From contig NC_045151.1 in NCBI RefSeq assembly GCF_008831285.2, forward strand, positions 4,461,544 through 4,525,543: a stretch of 64,000 nt of DNA, read 5' to 3'. Numbering within the stretch: position 1 is the first letter of the stretch; every line of letters begins with the position of its first letter. Positions 11,375 through 23,741 of the stretch are shown here, piece after piece. This DNA comes from Nymphaea colorata (lineage: Eukaryota; Streptophyta; Magnoliopsida; Nymphaeales; Nymphaeaceae). The position numbers and the translations under genes are program-made. The notes beneath the pieces are model-generated. The model was not told the DNA's origin, made no database searches, and worked only from the letters and a program-made list of their open reading frames with translations.

Positions 11375-13882
11375 TGTAAGCCCCACGATTTTCTTTCCTT
11401 ATCCTTTCAAACTACCAAGTTTATTAAAGGGAGACATTTGTGGAAAAGATAGAGATAAGGGCATATGTAGCCACATTTTACGGCAAGGACTTTCTTTTAC
11501 CGCAGGATTAGAGGAGCTCGTCCAACATTAGAAAGAAAGAGAGAGAGAGAACGAGTGAGAACCGTTTTCCTTCTTGCTCTCTTGTTGGAACTGAGGCTCG
11601 TGGCTGCGGGAAGTGAACCAGAAGCAGGGGTTGCTGCTGGAAGTTGCTACAGAGTTTCAAAGGTATGGGGATTTTCAATCATGAATGGAGCATGAAGCAT
11701 GTATATTTTGAGTTTCTAGATACATATGCATGAGAGTTTATCAATTTATATGCCTGAACATGAATCTATGCATGAGTTATTGAAGACTAGAACGGAAATA
11801 GCATGCTAGGTATAATTTCGTTTTATCCACGAGGAACCGAAACACAGACGACCTTATGACCTAATACATCATCAAACAATAGAAAGATTTGATACATGAA
11901 CCCTCTGAGAGGGTCGGGCCACAGAAGGAGCGATAACAATCTGCAGTGGAAAGACTTGGTTGTCTTCCCGAACCTGCTATGATACTAGCAGAGAAAAAAA
12001 AAAATAATGAAAGGGGAAGTTCTGAGCAACATCGACAGAGGACATGACATGCTTTGATCGACTTGCGGTGAACCCCAAATCTAAAAACAAACAGGAAAGA
12101 AGGAAGAAGGAAGAAGGCACCACTGCTCTATCGACAAGCATGACCAGTGGCCAACAGTCGTCTTTTCGTGTGGGTAGCAAGGAGCTGATTTGGGGGAAAA
12201 AGAAGAAAATGTCACTGATATGGCAGGTTTCCTCCAGTCATTCCTCCTTGTTGACGACTCCTCACTGTCGCAGCGAAAGGGAGACTGAGAAGACGTCGTT
12301 GAAGTTGGGAAGTCGTCTTCCTCACGGTGGCAGCACTGAAAAAAAATGGGAGAAGGGAAGGAGCAGTGTTCCACTGGTTTTGGGTTGCTGAAAACGGAGG
12401 AGACTCCACTGGCGATCGAACGAAAGGAAGGAGGCTCGTGAGGAGAGAGAAAATGAAGCGGTGAAATGAGGGGAAAACGAGCGTCGTTCATATTTATAAC
12501 AAAGTTGAAACTTTCAAAACGGGTCCACTTAATTAGCAAAATATTTGGATAAGCTGTTATAATTTTTAAAATTGTTTGCCGCAACGTTTTTGCTGAAAAC
12601 ATCTTCAAAAAGAGGCTTGCGAAAGTAATCTTCAGCAAAAACCGGGTATTTAATATGAAATCATGTTTTGGTACCCTCTAAGTTCTTAAAAATTTCCAAA
12701 AGGTGGTTTTATAAATTAAAAACGAAATGGTATGTTTTATTACTTTTTGATGCTCTTTGTTGTGTTTAAAATTTCAGAAATATGGTTCTGAAATTAACTT
12801 TGGAACCATTAGAGGAGGAAAGTCACGTTTTGAGAAATTAAATATAAATTTTATTGTTTCAAATAAGGATTACAATATGACTAATCGAGGTTTCTAGATG
12901 TGATGAGTTTTGCCGTATTGCCATTAAATTAAGATTTAAAATGGTTGAAATTTTTTGTTTGGGAAACCGAGCCTAAGGGCAGTTTTTGTGAGAGGTACTA
13001 GACGATGTCTAGCATTAGCAAACCCTCACTTTTTAAATTCGAAGGCAAAACATGGACTTTGTGCAATGGTTTATGTGAGTGCGAGCTTTCTGTTTTGCCC
13101 AGTGTTAGGTTTTGTCCCGGGAGGTAGTGGTTACACTCCTCTGGCTGTAATGGAGGGCCCACAGGGTATTGGGCGGCACAAGGGCCCGGGATTCTGTTCT
13201 GTTTCTGTTTGGGAGCGAGACTCCTGGTCTCTCCACCTGGGTTCCTAGAGAGACCATGCTGCTGCAGCGACGATCTGGGATATCTCAGGAGGCTTTACTT
13301 CAGGTACCCTCGATCCGTTGGATCGCCTGGTGAAGATATGTTTTGTTCTGCCCGTGAGTGCCCACGGGGATTTCTGTTGCTCTGCACGATGACCTTGACA
13401 TTGTCAGAGAACCACGGTTGGAAGCCTACGAAATCTTGGAGGTTGTGCACACCTCGTTCTGTCTTTGATGATGTGATGTAACTCTGATATGTGTTAAGTT
13501 TTGAAAAACTTATGGTTGTAGTTCATAAGGCCTTTTTGGAAATCGTTTTACGAAACTAAATATTATTTTGGGCCATGTTCCATTCATGGCTGGATTTTCT
13601 CATACTCAGAGGAATTCTGACCCTTCTTTCTATATCTACAGATAGTCCTTGATAGATTTTGGCTTTGGAGCGACGACCTCAGTCTTGTGATGGACGGGCA
13701 TTGGCATTCTGGGCACTGCGTCGGTTTTGGGGATTTGTATTTATTTTTGTTTGGGTCCAAGTATTTTATTATTGAAATAAAACAATGTCTGATTTCTTTA
13801 TGTTTCTGGTCATGACTCAATATTGCTTCCGCTATTATAGAAATGAAAGAAAATTTTTGGTGTCAAAAATTGGGTCGTGACA
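11375..13882 (+). mobile_element. Probable solo LTR (Ty3/gypsy type) inserted in the satellite
   Basis: About 2.5 kb of unrelated sequence interrupts a satellite monomer. The left flank ends GAATGATTTAG and the right flank resumes GGAATGAAATCAC, which are contiguous in intact monomers. The insert begins TGTAAGCCCCACGATTTT and ends AAAATTGGGTCGTGACA. It therefore has TG...CA ends whose terminal ~18 bp form an imperfect inverted repeat, as in Tekay/Del-like chromovirus LTRs. No gag or pol lies inside, so a solo LTR left by recombination is the simplest reading. A clean 5-bp target duplication is not visible. A GC-richer, transcript-like part occupies 12950-13480. ORFs inside have no recognisable domain. 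Confidence 0.6.
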
Positions 13883-16604
13883 GCTTTGGAATGAAATCAC
13901 AAAATTGTATGAACATAAATGACATTTAAGTTATTTACTTGCTGTATTTTAGTTAATATAATATCTTTCGCTTGTTATTACATCTATAATGAATGATTTA
14001 AATGGTTCAAACTAAAAGTTTGTAAGAAAATAAACGAGATTCAAGTGATTCGTTTGATCGCTTATCATTACCTTAATGTGTTTTACTTGTTATTACATGT
14101 ACAATGATTGATTTTGTTGATTGAAATCACAAGTTCAAATGTATGCAAACGGGATCTATGCATTAGTTTGATCCATTGTGGTCAATCCAATGAGTTGAAC
14201 TTGCAGTTATATCAATAGTAAGGATCTAATGAATTGAAATCACAAGTTTGTATCAATATCGTTGGATTTAAGAGAGTCATAAGCACACATATTTCATTGA
14301 ATGTGATTAACTTGTTGCTACATCCACGTTGAATTATTTAGTGGATTTAAATCACAAGTTTGTATGAAAATAAATGAAATTCATGTGGTTCATTTGTTCT
14401 CTTATAGTTAATCTAATGTGTTTCATTTGTTATTACATGTATAAGGAATTATTTAAATGATTGAAATCACCAATTCATATGGACAGAAATCTGATGTATA
14501 CGTTAGTTTGATGCTTGTAATTAGTCCAATAAGTAGAACTTTTTGTTCGTATCAATACGAGTGGGTTTTTGTAATTCAGTTCATCACGTCTGCTTAATTA
14601 AATGCATTTACAATGTTGTCATCCATATTGAATGATTTAGTTGATTGAAATGGCAAGTTTGCATGGAAACAAATAAGAATCGGGTCATTTGTTTGATCAT
14701 TTAGAGTTGATTTAAAGTGTTTCACGTGTTATTACATCTATAATGAACAATTTCAATGATTGAAATCACAAGTTTATATAGATACAAATGAGATCTATGA
14801 GTTAGTTTGATCCAATGAGTTCAACTCATTGTTACATCTATTGTGAATGATCTAAGAGATTGAAATCACAAGTACAAATCAGTACGACTGGGATTTAAGT
14901 GATTCATTTGATCACACATATTTAATGGAATGTACAAAACTTGATCAAATGAATTACTTACATCCCACTCGTATTTATATGAACTTGTGCTTTCAATCTC
15001 TTAGAACGTTCACTGTAAATGTAGCAACAATAGCAATGATATAAGGGATTGAAATCACAAGTTTGTAACAGTAAGAGTGAAACTACAAGGGATCAAAGTA
15101 TAGCATATACCATATTTCAATCATTTGAATTAGTCATTATAGAAGTAATAAAAGAGATATGCATTAGATACACTATAAAGGCGCAAATGAACGACTTGAA
15201 TCTTATTTATTTTCATACAAACTTGAGATTTCAATCCACTAAATCATTCAATATGAATGCAACAACAAGTAAAGCACATTGAAACATGTGTGATCAAATG
15301 AATCACTTAAATATCACTCGTACTGATACGAACTTGTGATTTCAACACCTTAGGTCGTTGACTATAAATATAACAACAAGTTAACCTCATTGAATTAAGT
15401 AAAAAGGATCAAACAAAAGCATAGATCCCACTTCTATCCATATGAACTTGTGATTTCAATCATTTAAATCGTTCATTACACATGTAATAACAAGTGAAAC
15501 ACAATAGATTAAATATAAGGGAGCAAATTAACAACTTCGATCTTATTTATTCTCATACAAACTTCAATAAATCACATTCGTTTTCATAAATACTTGTATT
15601 CAATTAAATATGCTTGATTAAATGAATTACTTAAATCCCACTCGTGCTAATACGAATTTGTGATTTCCATACCTTAGATCCTTCACTATAAATATAACAA
15701 CAAGTTCAACTCATTCGATTAACTACAAGGGATCAAACTATAGCATATATCCAATTTGGATCCATATTAACTTGTGATTTCAATCATTTAAATTATTTAT
15801 TATAGATGTAATAACAAGTGAAACACATTAGATAAACTGTGAGGGAGCAAATGGATGACTTGAATCTCATTTGCTTTCATACAAACTTGTGATTTCAATC
15901 TATTAAATCATTAAAAAAGAATGTAAAAGAATGTAAGAAGTTAAAGCACATTCAGTTAAATATGTGTGATCAAATGAATCACTTAAATCCCACTCATTCT
16001 GATACGAACTTGTGATTAAAATCCTTAGATCGTTCACTATAAATATAACTACAAGTTGAACTCGTTGGATTAATTACAAGAGATCAAACTACAGCGAAGA
16101 TCCCATTTGTATCCATATCAACTTGTGATTTCAATCATTTAAATCGTTCATTATACATGTAATAACAAGTGAAACACATTAGATTAAATATAAGGGAGCT
16201 AATGAACTTGTGGTTTTGATTATTTAAAGCCCTAAACCCTATACTGTTGCACAGATCTCATTTGTATGTATCTATATGAACTTGTGAAACACGATAGATT
16301 AACTGTACGTGATCAAATGAATGACTTGATTCACATTTCATTCCAAAAATACTTGTTATTTCAATCCACTAAATCATTCAATGTGGACATAAAAACAAAA
16401 TTAAATAAATGACTTAAATTCCATTCGTATTGAGACGAACATGTGATTTAAATCCCTTAGATCGTTCACTATAGATGTAACAACAAGTTCAACTCATTTG
16501 GTTACCTAGAAATGTTCACACTAATACATAGATCCCATTTATATCAATATGAACTTCTGATTTCAATAATCTAAATCATTCATTAAAGTTGTAACAACAA
16601 GTGA
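13883..16604. repeat. Satellite array continuing after the solo LTR
   Basis: The same ~115-bp family resumes. Plus-type monomers (GAAATCACAAGTT) dominate from 13883 to about 14900, and minus-type monomers (AACTTGTGATTTCAATC) dominate from about 15090 to the gap. The 14.6-15.1 kb interval is mixed. Divergence is moderate and no regular 1.2-kb unit is evident. No gene is seen. Confidence 0.8.
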
Positions 16605-16704
16605 NNNNNNNNNNNNNNNNNNNNNNNNNNNNNNNNNNNNNNNNNNNNNNNNNNNNNNNNNNNNNNNNNNNNNNNNNNNNNNNNNNNNNNNNNNNNNNNN
16701 NNNN
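16605..16704. other. Assembly gap (100 N)
   Basis: Exactly 100 N is a common placeholder for a gap of unknown size. It separates satellite from the retrotransposon 5' LTR and removes the first ~11 bp of that LTR and the left target site. Confidence 0.99.
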
Positions 16705-19700
16705 CCCAAATTTTTCCACATCAAAATTGAAGCAATGTGAAAATTTCACAAAAGAATTGTGAAAATTTGCAATTTCAAAGCCAATTTCGAATCTAAAGAA
16801 CAATTAGATTCAAATCGTGAATTTAACCCGATACACGAATCCCAATGCAGGATTACGAGTCCAAATTCAATTGCAAATGTCATTTGAAATCCAAATCCAA
16901 TTGCAAAATGCAAATTTTGACTTAGATCCAAGAATTGGATCTAATTCAGTCTAAAATGCTACGTGGGACCCACGTGTGGGCCCCACCTAGCCCGTGTGGT
17001 CAAGAGCCCCCCAGGGGCCATGCCCCCTCCATGTCAAAAAAAATAATAAATAAATATTTTCTCTCAAATTAATTGAAGAAAAGTCATTTTCAAGAAGAAA
17101 TAAAGGAGAAACCTAGGAAAAGAGAGACATTTATGTCTCTCTCTCTTCTTTAACCAGTCCTCCTTAAAGAAAAAAATCATTTCAAGGAAGCAATTACTAG
17201 ACTGGTCAAACTCACCTAACCTACTTAATCCAAGTAGGTTTGACCCGGGTGCACTCAAATGTGGTGCCAATTCCAGCTAGGTTCGGTCACATGGGCTCAA
17301 CATAGTCAAAACGTAAGTCTGTCTCATGATCCAATTAATGGACGAAAATAGACTTTGACCGAACCAAACCCACTTTGACTAAACTCAGTCAAAGTACAAT
17401 TTAGCTCAATTAAGAGCTTTCTTGACCCAAATTTATCAAATTACCTCAAATAAAGTCAAACTACTTGCAAATGAGCTTTGACTTTGGTCAATTGGTCGAA
17501 ATTGATCAATTGGACAATTTTGCCCTTCTGCGGTCAACTTAAGATTAAAAAGCCTAAAATGGTTATTAAAGGCAAATAAACATTTGAATTTGTCAAATGC
17601 TTGAATCAATACCAAATTTAAATGAATTTCTCAAGTGAAAGTTTGATTCAGTTGAAATCCATTTTCATCAAGTTTGGACGAAAATACCCTTTCGAACCAA
17701 ATTTGATAAAATTTTTAAATTTTATTAAAATTTAAATTTAATTATCATAATTCAATGGCATTGGAGCTTAGTAACTAGGTTTTAACCTTATAGCTCGATT
17801 TCAAACAAAAATAAATAAATAGTACAAAATAGGGCAAAACCCCTGTGCAAGGCATTTTCGTCTAAAATTTTGGTCAAAATGTCACCTAGGTCTGAACCCA
17901 AGTTGACCAAACCTAGCCCAGCCCACCTAGCTCGTGGAAATGGGCTGAGAAATGGTCAATTAGAGCCTTTAAGTCTATTTAACTCATTTTACAAGTCCCA
18001 AGGTCTTAAGTAAGTTCCCAAGTGAGTTAAGAAGGTGGTTGAACCCACCTCCTCCTCTATATAAACCTCCCCTTGGCCACCAAGGGGGGACGAAATTTTG
18101 AGCATTCTATCAAATTCTGCAGCCAAGAGCTAGGAGGGAGAAGCCAAGGAAGAGAGAAGAGGTTCGTCCAAGCCCCCTTCCCCTTTTTCTCCCATTCTCT
18201 TCTTCACTTTCTTCTATTCTCCCCATTGATTTTGCTAAGTTAGGGTGCTTAAGTGAACCTACTTAGGATTTCGTGGTGAGAAGCCCTCTTTACCACTCCA
18301 AATTCCAGCAAGCAAGCTATTTCTTATTCTAGCTTTGCTAAGCTTGAATCCACGGTTGGATTCTTGCTTAGGATGCTTGGGTTAGAAAACAAGTGAAGAC
18401 GAAGGACAAACATCAAGACCGACCGCAAGGTAGGTGATCTAACTCACTTCTCTTCTACTTTAGCTTATTATTGATTTATTTTAATTCCAACAATTCGTGG
18501 GAGGGTTTATTTTCATTTGCTTACGCTGGGAATGATGTCCAGCTAAGGGAAACCTACGCTTCAATGTACATGTTAATGCATAATGCATGCATATGTCGGT
18601 TTTTCTTAAATATGAACCTAAGTATCAAATTTCGAATGGGCCCCAAGCCACGTCCCTTTCAAAGGAACAACTTAATACCATTTTGAACTCCCTACCATGA
18701 GAGAATCCCACGGTGAGAGAGTGATTTTGCTACATCACGTATGAAGAAAATGCCTATAAGGGATGGATACGTTTTTATGAATGTGATCCACCTTGCATGG
18801 CGAAATGATGGACGAATAAGCTTGAGTATTGTTTTATTTTCTTTCTTATTCACAGTCATTTCGATTCATGTCTTTCAATTTAATTAATCAAGGGTAGTAG
18901 GAAAGATTTGAAACAAGTTCTCAATCTTCCTACATAAAAGAACCCAGCCATGAATCATCATGATTCATGAGTCATGCGGTCCCTTGATAAAATTTCATTT
19001 TGAAAAGTAAAGTACGTATATGTATATATTGTTATATATGTACATATATGTATCCATTTCTTGTCAAAATTACATTCCTCCCTTAAAATCAGGTTGGAAC
19101 ATGTTTCCAAACCGTCTTTAAGGAAATGGGCCATTTTATTGATTTTTCTAGTGCAAGATTATAAATTATTTTCATTTCATTTTTACTTAATTTCAGCAAC
19201 TCATACGTAAGATGTATGTATGTTGTTGAAATCAGACCATGTTTCATAGGAATTGGTTCAAGAATATCAAAATTTACGTATTTGAAATACCAACCATCCT
19301 AGAATCATCCAAAGGAGTTGATGATTTCATTACTACGAAATCTGGAATTTGAATAGATTTGAAAAACTCATTGTTTCTATCTAAGAAACAAGTCCTTATT
19401 GGAATCAATGTCCACAAGTTTCAGCTATTTAATCAACACAAGGTCTGATTTTTAGCTATTTTGAGACAAAAGTGGACGTCATCCATGTCTCCCATCCGTT
19501 TCAAAGATTGAACTTGACATCATTTATATATTTTCATCATTTTGATAATTTTATGTCAAGCCTCAAGCTTATGGACTACATCTCTAATTCATGTGCTTAA
19601 TCATATAATGAGCACATATAGAGAAAGTCCTACATTTTAATCAATCTTCATGTATAGATTGTATGACGTGCAATACGGACTTTGAGAGATTATGAGGGAG

Positions 19701-20475
19701 TGAAGAATGTATGTTTCATATGAATGAATCTTGATGGATTATGAGAGAGAGAAGAATGAATGTTCCATATAGTTTCCATTCTCGTTTCATGCATTCACTT
19801 TCACTCAAAATCAATGGCACCACATGCACATTCTCAAGAAATTAAGTGATTCAAATTTAAGTTGCAAAAAGTGACCAAGTCATATTGCAATGAGAATTTG
19901 TAAACTTCACTTAACTTCAAAAGAAAACACAAGCAATGCATTCATAATCTTTTGGCCAAAGTGCATTTGAAAAACAACATGTTTTCTAACAATTTGGAAC
20001 CCATGTTCTTTCAAAAGAATGAATTCTACAAATCACATGATTTGACAAAAGAAGAGTTCAAAATCAATTTTTATCATAAGATGATCATCATCATCTAGAG
20101 TTCACAACAAAGAACTCAATTCCAAATCTTCAAAAATCCTCAAGAATTATGTGTTTCAAATAACACCAAAACAAAGGTTTTTAAACCAACTTGAAAACCC
20201 CCAATATTCAAATTCATTTATTCAAAAAAATGAATTTCGGTTCTTGAATCCAAAACCTCAATGCATAAGCATATAGGACTTACATCAATAACTCGTATAT
20301 GATCCAAATGATCCTTAGTCCTTGGTCTAATTACCCCTGTTAAAGGCGGCAGAACGGTTGGACCTCGTACCGACGAGCGGATCCCTTTCTCTTGAAAATT
20401 TTCTCAAAACCCCAATTTTAAAAGAATTTTGCTGACTCGCATTTCGACCTTCTTGAAAAGGGAGTGGGTGCAACA
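16705..20475 (+). repeat. 5' LTR (first ~11 bp lost in the gap)
   Basis: It aligns end to end with 29866-33684 of the 3' LTR. It ends GTGCAACA just before GA and the primer-binding site. The differences are dominated by single-base losses in this copy, concentrated at 17.1-18.7 kb and near 20.35-20.47 kb. Substitutions are rare. Confidence 0.95.
18058..18065 (+). promoter_or_regulatory. TATA box of the 5' LTR
   Basis: TATATAAA sits in CCTCCTCTATATAAACCTCC, about 1.4 kb into the LTR. A purine-rich presumptive transcribed leader follows. The same motif is conserved at 31243-31250 in the 3' LTR. It likely drives the genomic RNA; the start site is not visible. Confidence 0.6.
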
Positions 20476-20477
20476 GA

Positions 20478-20495
20478 TGGCACACCCGGTGGGAC
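20478..20495 (+). other. Primer-binding site
   Basis: TGGCACACCCGGTGGGAC begins two bases after the LTR end. TGG at this position complements the CCA 3' end of a tRNA, as in plant LTR elements. I have not assigned the tRNA species. Confidence 0.75.
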
Positions 20496-21277
20496 CCGTC
20501 ATTGTTTGTCTAAAGACTTATTTGGATCATATATGAGTTATTTTCACCAATGTCGGACATCAATTGCACAAAAAAAAAAAAAAAAAAATTAAACTCACAA
20601 AAATGCATACCGACATCATGTAGTGTACATTGAGGAGATTTCATGAACCTCATTCATTTCAATTTATCCTACCCCTCCTCAATTTAAGGATTGTATGCAG
20701 CCCATGTATGCTCTCAAAATTTCAAATCTATCTCTTAGGAATGTATGCAATAGAGCCATCTATTTGCATCTTCTCATGAATTTTGAAAACAAATCCTTAC
20801 CTATATCATATCCCGGTCATCATGTTGCCGGGCTATTTTAGGACATTAGTCCAAGATATAGCCTTACAACTGGACCACCCAATTGGACTGAGAAGTCCCC
20901 CCATTAGTACCGAAACGGACAATAGTCCCGGTATATCGATGGGTGAACAAGGAGAAATGGAGAGCCCAAATCTAGAAAACCCTTGGAGGAGTCAATGCTA
21001 GTACCATAAATTTGGTATATAGGTATACCATAAATTTTGGATAAATAAAGAATCATTTACCCATTTATTTTCCATAGGTTCCAAGACCAATTTTCAAAAT
21101 AATGCATATAGGCAAGAGTCCTAGGAATTGCATTATCAATTTTTCATTAACTGCTTGTTTGGACGCATGTGATGTTTTACTTTGCCCCTAAGTCCATGTC
21201 CAAACCCAATATCAAAACTCTTCTCGAGTCTCTATTGGGTCAATTCATGTCAAAGTCTAATACCTTCTCTTGTCTAG
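20496..21277 (+). other. Retrotransposon 5' untranslated leader
   Basis: This ~780-bp region lies between PBS and ORF1. It contains an A-rich run at 20570-20589 and a 72-codon frame at 20783-21001 with no recognisable domain. I see no other feature. Confidence 0.6.
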
Positions 21278-22486
21278 ATGGACTCAGAAAGTATCTTCCC
21301 ATATGACCACATCCTATTCGGGTCATGTCAAGGCCGATCCGGACTTCGCATCATCCCAAGTGGAGTCTACCTACCTCAGTGGTATCTTTCATGGTACCCA
21401 ACTTTTCGGTGTATGTTCCCGGATCACTTAGAGGATTGTGGTCTTGAAGAAGCAGTCAGTCTTGCCATACAGCCTATCAATGGCAATCTAATCCATGCAA
21501 TTGCTGAAAGATGGAACCCAAGGACCAACACATTCTGGTTTCCATGGGGTGAAATGACAATCACTCTTGATGAGTTCTCCAACATTATGGGTTTGCCAGA
21601 ACCAAAATGTGACCCAAGAGGTCCAATTGAAGACCAGTTCCTTGTAAACCAAGGTATAGTCAAAACTCTAGAAGTGATTCGTAAACTCACAGGAAAAGGA
21701 GTTGGCATTTTCTAGAGAAAGATGGACATCAATATCTTCAACTACAAGAGCTTGGTGAAACATACTCCCAATTTGTCAACCCTGCGTCACTATCTAGAAC
21801 TGTTGTAGACAAGTACAAAAACTCCATGGTGACTTGTACCGTGGTCTTATCTTCTTCAATAATGAAGAACACATAATGGATTTCCGCATAGCTCGCCTCT
21901 TCAGAAAATGAGGGCATGTCAAAGTCCGTCACATTTCCATAGCAATGGCAGCCTTGGCATTCCTTTACAGAGGGTTGGCCAAATTTTCAATTGGAGATGC
22001 AGACTCGATAGAAGGATGTGTCTTTGCACTGCAAGCATGGTTCTACAAACATGTGGGGCCACAATCATGTCATTTCAAAACACAGACGGTCAGTTATCTA
22101 GTATGGAGCACTACCGCAGAAAGATGGAGGAAGTTGATGACTCCACCATCATTTGGGACTTCTTTGATCGAGAGGTCATCAAGTCAAGATACACTTACAA
22201 CCCAGTCAGAGGAAGTCTTCTATTGGGACCGTTTTTCATAATTGAATATCATCCGGAGCGTTGCCTCAGGCAATTCTCACTGCGTCAGAGGAAGACATAT
22301 CCAATTGAGTCGGAAGGAGCCATTGTGGAGTGTGAACTAGACACTGAAGAGTGGTCCGGGATATACACCTATGCCCAGCAACGTTGGGAATCATTTGCTC
22401 ACTTGTATCTTGTCCTTGGTCCAGGAATGGGTCCCGAATATGTAAAATGGTGGGATGAAGTCCGCCCATCTATCCTTCTGTCCTAG
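21278..22486 (+). pseudogene. Retrotransposon ORF1: plant mobile domain (MAIN/MAIL1-like), frameshifted
   Basis: The 145-codon frame at 21278-21715 carries plant-mobile-domain hallmarks: AERWNPRTNTFWFPWGEM followed by TLDEFSNIMGLP. Later motifs appear in shifted frames: ALAFLYRGLAKFSIGD with GGC-type helix wording around 21948-22050, and a C-terminal part ending before the stop at 22484-22486. At least three frame changes lie between about 21700 and 22100. The domain occurs in host MAIN/MAIL1 proteins, linked to transposon silencing, and in some Mutator and Ty3/gypsy elements. Its position between PBS and gag is where Tat/Ogre elements keep an extra ORF. Its function in the element is unknown. 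It is probably inactive in this copy unless the shifts are assembly errors. Confidence 0.75.
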
Positions 22487-22669
22487 ATTGTCATGTCTAG
22501 TTCATTGTCATTAAGCCAAAATTTGTCAAGTTTTGTCAAGTTATGTTAAACTTTGTCAAGTTTTGTCATTCTCATCTTTCTTTTAATATGTAATCAAAAT
22601 TTGTCACCTCTCATCAATTCACATCCTAACATTTTCAATTTTTCTTCTTGCAAGGTGAACATCCGCTTT

Positions 22670-23734
22670 ATGGTTGAAACCAGAAGCCAAAGCAGGAGAA
22701 GGAGTGAAATGGAGCTTGATCAACCTTTTATAGGAGATAGGGGAGAAGAATCCTCCTCAGAAACACCTCCCAAGCTGGAAATAAATGACCCAGAATTTGA
22801 GGAATACAGAAGATTCCGGAAATACATGATCATGTTCAATGAAGAACAAGCGCAGGCAGAAAAAGCCAAAAGAAAGGGAAGAAAACAAGAAAGTACTCAT
22901 CAAGTAGTTCAGACTCTTCTGAAGACGCTACAACAGAATCTAGTAGTGAGGAAGAATCGAAAACTCCCAAGAAAAAGAAGAAGGGAGAATCCTGGAAAAC
23001 AAAAATCCAGGAAGTTGAAAAGAAGTTAAATGCAGTACAACTTAAAGGCAAGAACAAGAGGAATTTCACTTGCGAGATTTCTACGAAGCTTTGAAAATGA
23101 CAAACACATAAAAAACTTGCCCAAGAAATTTATCAAATTTGATGGCCATGGAGACCCAAAGGCAAATTTGGCCATGTTCTTTGCTGAATGCTACAAATTC
23201 CGCCACAATCATAGGGCCCTCTTTCGATGTTTCCCTAGAAGCCTAGAAGGAATTGCAGCACAATGGTATCGGGAACACATCAACCCAGTGGAATTGAAAA
23301 ATTTTGACATGTTAATCAACCTTTTCATCGAAAGGTTCATTCAAAACGTTGAAACTGCACCAACGATCACCACATTATGCTATCTAAAACAGAGGCCAGG
23401 TGAAAAGGTGAGAGATTTTATTCAGAGGTTGAGGTCTTCTTGCAACAAGATGAGAGACCCAATCTCCCAATCCCATGCACTGGGATTGATCGTAAACAAT
23501 TTGACACAACCATTAAGGAGCCTCATTTCCAATGCTCCAATCAAGTCTTTCATCGATCTCACTGAGAGGGCAGAATGCATTGAAGCAGGAATTGAGAATG
23601 GAGCTTTTGATGCTGTCATCCCGGTAAAAGTAAGGGAAGATACAAAAAGAATAGCAGAAGTCAGAATGCTCCAGCCAACATCGTGGCCAACGCTGCAGCC
23701 TTCAAGAAAGAAAAGTCCGAATATCCAAGAATAA
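22670..23734 (+). pseudogene. Retrotransposon gag, N-terminal and capsid part, frameshifted
   Basis: The likely start is ATG 22670 (MVETRSQSRRR), a common start wording for plant Ty3/gypsy gag. About 70 codons later the coding signal moves to another frame that encodes a Ser/Glu/Lys-rich linker (SSSSSDSSEDATTESSSEE). It returns near 23065 to the first frame, which carries the retrotransposon gag/capsid domain at about 23100-23620: FIKFDGHGDPKANLAMF, AAQWYREH, LIERFIQN, LKQRPGEKVRDFIQRL. Another shift occurs near 23650. Gag would form the particle that packages element RNA. The two compensating shifts around the linker are notable. Single-base assembly errors are a possible cause. Confidence 0.85.
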
Positions 23735-23741
23735 AGGGGTA

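Noticed and set aside
12044-12638. Overlapping frames of 115-185 codons on both strands
   Set aside because: They lie inside the probable solo LTR, have no domain, and overlap each other on opposite strands.
12955-13481. Two frames of 90-97 codons in GC-richer sequence
   Set aside because: They are part of the same LTR and have no recognisable protein. The composition shift is typical of an LTR transcribed part.
2126-16604. Regularly spaced short repeats that could suggest a CRISPR array
   Set aside because: The units are ~115-bp diverged satellite monomers in both orientations, with no unique spacers, in plant nuclear DNA.
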